Assembly (NCBI GenBank): GCA_901420285.1
Contig: CABDVE010000001.1
Span: 1,612,001 to 1,676,000, forward strand
Direction: 5' to 3'
Length of the DNA: 64,000 nt
Origin: Stutzerimonas stutzeri
GTDB lineage: Bacteria > Pseudomonadota > Gammaproteobacteria > Enterobacterales > Pasteurellaceae
Below, piece by piece: positions 60,695 to 64,000 of this stretch. The notes beneath the pieces are model-generated. The model was not told the origin of the DNA. It made no database searches and worked only from the letters and a program-made list of their open reading frames with translations. Position numbers and translations under genes: made by a program. How positions within the stretch are numbered: the first letter of the stretch is position 1; the number at the start of each line of letters is the position of its first letter.

Positions 60695-62746
60695 ATGCAA
60701 AACCCATTACTCAATATGCAAGGTTTACCGCCTTTTTCACAAATCAAGCCCGAACACATTCAACCCGCCATTGAAAAACTTATTCAAGACTGCCGTGACA
60801 CCGTCGAACAAGTGCTCACACAGCCTCACTTTACTTGGGAAAACTTTATTTTGCCGCTAACTGAAGTCAACGATCGCTTAAACCGCGCTTGGTCACCGGT
60901 TTCACATTTGAATGCGGTAAAAAACAGCCCGGCATTACGCGAAGCTTATCAAGCCTGCTTGCCGTTACTTTCCGAATACGGCACTTGGGTGGGCCAACAT
61001 AAAGGGCTTTACAACGCTTATTTAGCATTGCAAAACACCCCGGAATTTGCCACTTATTCTGTGGCGCAAAAGAAAGCCATTGAAAACAGCTTACGCGACT
61101 TCACACTTTCCGGCATCGGACTTTCGGAAGAAAAACAAAAACGCTACGGTGAAATTGCTGCTCGCTTATCCGAATTGAATTCTCAATTCAGTAATAATGT
61201 GCTAGACGCCACTATGGGCTGGGAAAAAATAATTGAAGACGAAGCCGAACTTACCGGTCTGCCTGAATCCGCCTTGCAAGCGGCAAAACAATCCGCTGAA
61301 AACAAAGGGTTGCAAGGCTATCGCTTCACCCTTGAAATTCCGAGCTATTTGCCGGTGATGACTTACTGCGAAAATCGCGCATTACGTGAAGAAATCTACC
61401 GCGCTTACGCGACTCGCGCTTCCGAGCAAGGCCCGAATGCGGGGAAATGGGACAACAGCAAAGTGATGGAAGAAATTCTTACTTTGCGCATAGAGTTGGC
61501 GAAATTGCTCGGTTTTAATACCTATACCGAACTTTCCCTCGCGACAAAAATGGCGCCAAACCCTCAACAAGTGCTGGATTTCTTAGATAATTTGGCGGAA
61601 CGCGCCAAACCGCAAGGTGAAAAAGAGTTGCAAGATCTGAAAGATTACTGCGAAAAAGAGTTCGGCGTTACTGAACTTGCTCCTTGGGATATCAGTTTTT
61701 ATAGCGAAAAACAAAAACAACACTTATATGCCATCAACGACGAAGAACTTCGCCCGTATTTTCCGGAAGAACGCGTTATTTCCGGCTTATTTGAATTGAT
61801 TAAACGCATTTTTAATATTCGTGCGGTAGAACGTTTCGGTGTGGACACATGGCATAAAGACGTGCGTTTCTTTGATTTAATTGATGAAAAAGATCAAGTT
61901 CGCGGCGGTTTCTACCTTGATCTTTACGCGCGCGAAAATAAACGCGGCGGCGCCTGGATGGATGATTGTATCGGCCGTAAACGTAAGCTTGACGGTTCAA
62001 TTCAAAAGCCGGTGGCATATTTAACCTGCAATTTCAACGCGCCTATCGGCGATAAGCCGGCACTCTTTACTCATGACGAAGTCACTACGCTGTTTCACGA
62101 ATTCGGGCATGGTATTCATCATATGCTCACCCAAATCGACATTTCTGATGTGGCGGGCATTAATGGGGTGCCTTGGGATGCGGTGGAATTACCAAGTCAA
62201 TTTATGGAAAACTGGTGTTGGGAAGAAGATGCACTGGCATTTATTTCCGGTCATTATGAAACGGGCGAGCCGTTGCCAAAAGAAAAACTTACACAATTAT
62301 TGAAAGCGAAAAACTTCCAAGCGGCAATGTTTATTCTACGTCAACTTGAATTCGGTATCTTCGATTTTCGCTTGCATCATACGTTCGAACCTGAAAAAGT
62401 GAATCAAATTTTGGATACCTTGAAAGCCGTAAAATCACAAGTGGCAGTAATTAAAGGCGTCGATTGGGCAAGAACACCACATAGCTTCAGCCACATTTTT
62501 GCCGGCGGTTACGCGGCGGGCTATTACAGCTATTTGTGGGCGGAGGTGTTATCAGCCGATGCGTTCTCGCGTTTTGAAGAAGAAGGCATTTTTAACCCGA
62601 TCACCGGTAAATCCTTCTTAGATGAAATCTTAACCCGCGGTGGTTCCGAAGAACCGATGCTACTCTTTAAACGCTTCCGCGGCCGCGAACCTCAACTTGA
62701 TGCCTTGTTAAGACATAAAGGCATCGCCCCAACTAATCTGCAATAA
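60695..62746 (+). CDS. prlC: Oligopeptidase A (M3 zinc metallopeptidase)
   Basis: This 683-residue protein begins NPLLNMQGLPPFSQIKPEHIQPAIEKL. It has the zinc motif TTLFHEFGHGIHHML (HEFGH near residue 467), then AGGYAAGYYSYLWAEVLSADAF. It degrades signal peptides and other peptides in the cytosol. ATG 60695 matches the E. coli start (680 residues). A 13-codon upstream extension is ignored. Confidence 0.96.
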   Translation: MQNPLLNMQGLPPFSQIKPEHIQPAIEKLIQDCRDTVEQVLTQPHFTWENFILPLTEVNDRLNRAWSPVSHLNAVKNSPALREAYQACLPLLSEYGTWVGQHKGLYNAYLALQNTPEFATYSVAQKKAIENSLRDFTLSGIGLSEEKQKRYGEIAARLSELNSQFSNNVLDATMGWEKIIEDEAELTGLPESALQAAKQSAENKGLQGYRFTLEIPSYLPVMTYCENRALREEIYRAYATRASEQGPNAGKWDNSKVMEEILTLRIELAKLLGFNTYTELSLATKMAPNPQQVLDFLDNLAERAKPQGEKELQDLKDYCEKEFGVTELAPWDISFYSEKQKQHLYAINDEELRPYFPEERVISGLFELIKRIFNIRAVERFGVDTWHKDVRFFDLIDEKDQVRGGFYLDLYARENKRGGAWMDDCIGRKRKLDGSIQKPVAYLTCNFNAPIGDKPALFTHDEVTTLFHEFGHGIHHMLTQIDISDVAGINGVPWDAVELPSQFMENWCWEEDALAFISGHYETGEPLPKEKLTQLLKAKNFQAAMFILRQLEFGIFDFRLHHTFEPEKVNQILDTLKAVKSQVAVIKGVDWARTPHSFSHIFAGGYAAGYYSYLWAEVLSADAFSRFEEEGIFNPITGKSFLDEILTRGGSEEPMLLFKRFRGREPQLDALLRHKGIAPTNLQ

Positions 62747-62748
62747 GC

Positions 62749-62790
62749 AAATAGCACCGCATTGGAACTGCTTTCAATGCGGTGCTATTT
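62749..62790. terminator. Inverted CAATGCGGTGCT pair (22-bp offset) after prlC
   Basis: Exact motifs lie at 62753-62764 and 62775-62786. The stem continues to a CTGC loop, with A/T flanks. It is the first of two terminator-like hairpins between convergent prlC and fabB. Confidence 0.85.
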
Positions 62791-62804
62791 GGCGATCCCA
62801 AACA

Positions 62805-62840
62805 AAAACAGTCGATTCTAATAAAGAATCGACTGTTTTT
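62805..62840. terminator. Bidirectional terminator between prlC and fabB
   Basis: AAAACAGTCGATTCT and AGAATCGACTGTTTT are 15-base inverted arms with a 5-base loop and T-tract. Confidence 0.9.
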
Positions 62841-62851
62841 TAAAGTATTAA

Positions 62852-64000
62852 TTAACCGTTATAGCGTCTGAATACTAAAGTTGCATTCGTGCCGCCGAAA
62901 CCGAAACTGTTTGACATGACAGTTTGCAAGCCTGCGTGTTCCTTGGTTTCGGTCACGATGTTACAACCTTCCGCCGCTTCGTCTAGGGTTTCAATGTTAA
63001 TACTCGGTGCAATGAAATCATTGTGAAGCATTAATAAAGTATAAATCGCTTCGTGCGCACCGGCTGCACCTAAGGAGTGACCCGTCATAGATTTGGTAGA
63101 AGAAATCGCCGGGATGTGATTACCAAAGACACTTTTAATCGCCCCTAATTCTTTTACGTCACCCACCGGAGTCGATGTGCCATGTACATTGATGTAGTCA
63201 ATCGGCGTATCGACCGTCGCCATTGCTTGTTTCATACAACGCTCGGCACCTTCGCCGCTCGGTGCGACCATATCGTAACCATCGGACGTTGCGCCATAGC
63301 CCACGATTTCTGCATAAATCTTCGCACCACGAGCAAGCGCATGTTCCAATTCTTCCACCACAACTACGGCACCGCCACCTGCAATCACGAAACCATCACG
63401 GTTTGCATCGTAAGCACGAGAAGCTTTTTCCGGGGTGTCATTGTATTTAGTAGAAACTGCGCCCATTGCATCAAATTCAGTTGCACATTCCCAAGAAAGC
63501 TCTTCCGCACCGCCGGCAAAAACAATATCTTGTTTGCCTAATTGAATTAATTCCAGCGCGTGGCCGATACAGTGGGCAGACGTCGCGCAAGCGGAACTGA
63601 TAGAATAGTTCACGCCACGAATTTTGTAAGGTGTGGCCAAACAAGCCGAAACGCTTGATGCCATAGTTTTCGTTACCGCATAAGGGCCGATCGCTTTTAC
63701 ACCACGTGGGCCGCGTACCGCATCGCACGCCACTAATTGGTTATGCGCCGAACCGGTACCCGCACCGATAACAAGACCGGTACGATCATTAGAAACTTGC
63801 TCTTCGCTTAAACCGGCATCTTCAATCGCTTCACGCATAGAAAGATAAGCATAAGCCGCCGCATCGCCCATAAAACGATACACTTTACGATCAATGTGTT
63901 CGCTCGGATCCAGTTTAATGGTGCCGGCAACATGGCTACGCATTTTCATTTCCACAAATTCAGGCACCACTTCGATACCTGATTTGCCTGCTTTTAATGA
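62852..64000 (-). CDS. fabB: Beta-ketoacyl-ACP synthase I, N-terminus cut by the window edge
   Basis: The frame stays open to the right edge; the first visible residues are [11 protein letters not shown]. The protein has the active-site Cys in [18 protein letters not shown], His in [12 protein letters not shown] and [15 protein letters not shown], and [17 protein letters not shown] at the end. It elongates acyl-ACP in fatty acid synthesis and is needed for unsaturated fatty acids. Only about 20-25 N-terminal residues are missing, by comparison with E. coli FabB. Confidence 0.95.
   Translation of the reverse strand, partial: SLKAGKSGIEVVPEFVEMKMRSHVAGTIKLDPSEHIDRKVYRFMGDAAAYAYLSMREAIEDAGLSEEQVSNDRTGLVIGAGTGSAHNQLVACDAVRGPRGVKAIGPYAVTKTMASSVSACLATPYKIRGVNYSISSACATSAHCIGHALELIQLGKQDIVFAGGAEELSWECATEFDAMGAVSTKYNDTPEKASRAYDANRDGFVIAGGGAVVVVEELEHALARGAKIYAEIVGYGATSDGYDMVAPSGEGAERCMKQAMATVDTPIDYINVHGTSTPVGDVKELGAIKSVFGNHIPAISSTKSMTGHSLGAAGAHEAIYTLLMLHNDFIAPSINIETLDEAAEGCNIVTETKEHAGLQTVMSNSFGFGGTNATLVFRRYNG

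Overview
The window comes from a gammaproteobacterium of the family Pasteurellaceae. Three things suggest this: gene order such as menE-seqA-ybfF-fldA-fur, lepA-lepB-rnc-era and epmA/frdABCD; Pasteurellaceae-type genes such as the HI0933-like flavoprotein and the NrfF-NrfG-type fusion; and a few canonical Haemophilus-type uptake signal sequences (AAGTGCGGT). I cannot name the genus.

Layout. Bases 1-5702 hold the N-terminal ~1,900 codons of a giant trimeric autotransporter adhesin on the minus strand. Its last ~2.1 kb is a 21-bp (heptad) coiled-coil array that runs off the left edge. Bases 5703-7323 carry no supportable gene. They hold nested palindromic repeats and a perfect (GCGT)16 tract. 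Bases 7324-9259 hold three type II toxin-antitoxin modules. From 9488 rightwards the window is mostly conserved core genes: an AGCS symporter with a tandem glycine riboswitch, a truncated DUF1016 gene, tkt, ytjB, serB, yajQ, fdhD and the selenocysteine formate dehydrogenase-N operon with fdhE. These are followed by rimI-holD-lipoprotein and rsmC, the cytochrome c maturation genes, a HI0933-like flavoprotein, a MetE-like enzyme and lepA-lepB-rnc-era. Next come epmA, frdABCD, phoH, a TorD-like chaperone, a quinone reductase-like protein, nfeD-qmcA, sstT and a LexA-boxed UmuD-like gene. The right end carries lpxM, a TSUP exporter, mepA, aroC, mscK, menE, seqA, ybfF, fldA, fur, an OppA-like lipoprotein, ybaN, prlC and the start of the fabB region.

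How they work together. Many genes serve anaerobic respiration. FdnGHI oxidises formate, helped by FdhD and FdhE. FrdABCD reduces fumarate. The NrfE/DsbE/NrfFG-like genes mature c-type cytochromes. MenE makes menaquinone, and a TorD-type chaperone handles molybdoenzymes. CRP/FNR-like sites lie before fdnG and frdA.

Most notable observation. A 12-mer, CAATGCGGTGCT, occurs 27 times exactly outside the adhesin (either strand, well under one expected) and about 21 more times inside the adhesin stalk. The classical Haemophilus uptake sequence occurs only about four times and the Actinobacillus type about twice. The 12-mer shares the TGCGGT core and 3' T-rich flank of known uptake sequences. It lies inside unrelated genes in several reading frames, and between genes it forms inverted pairs with a recurrent 22-bp spacing that look like bidirectional terminators. 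I propose it is a diverged, previously unrecognised DNA uptake signal class. Inside the adhesin it may have been built into, or selected within, the protein repeat.
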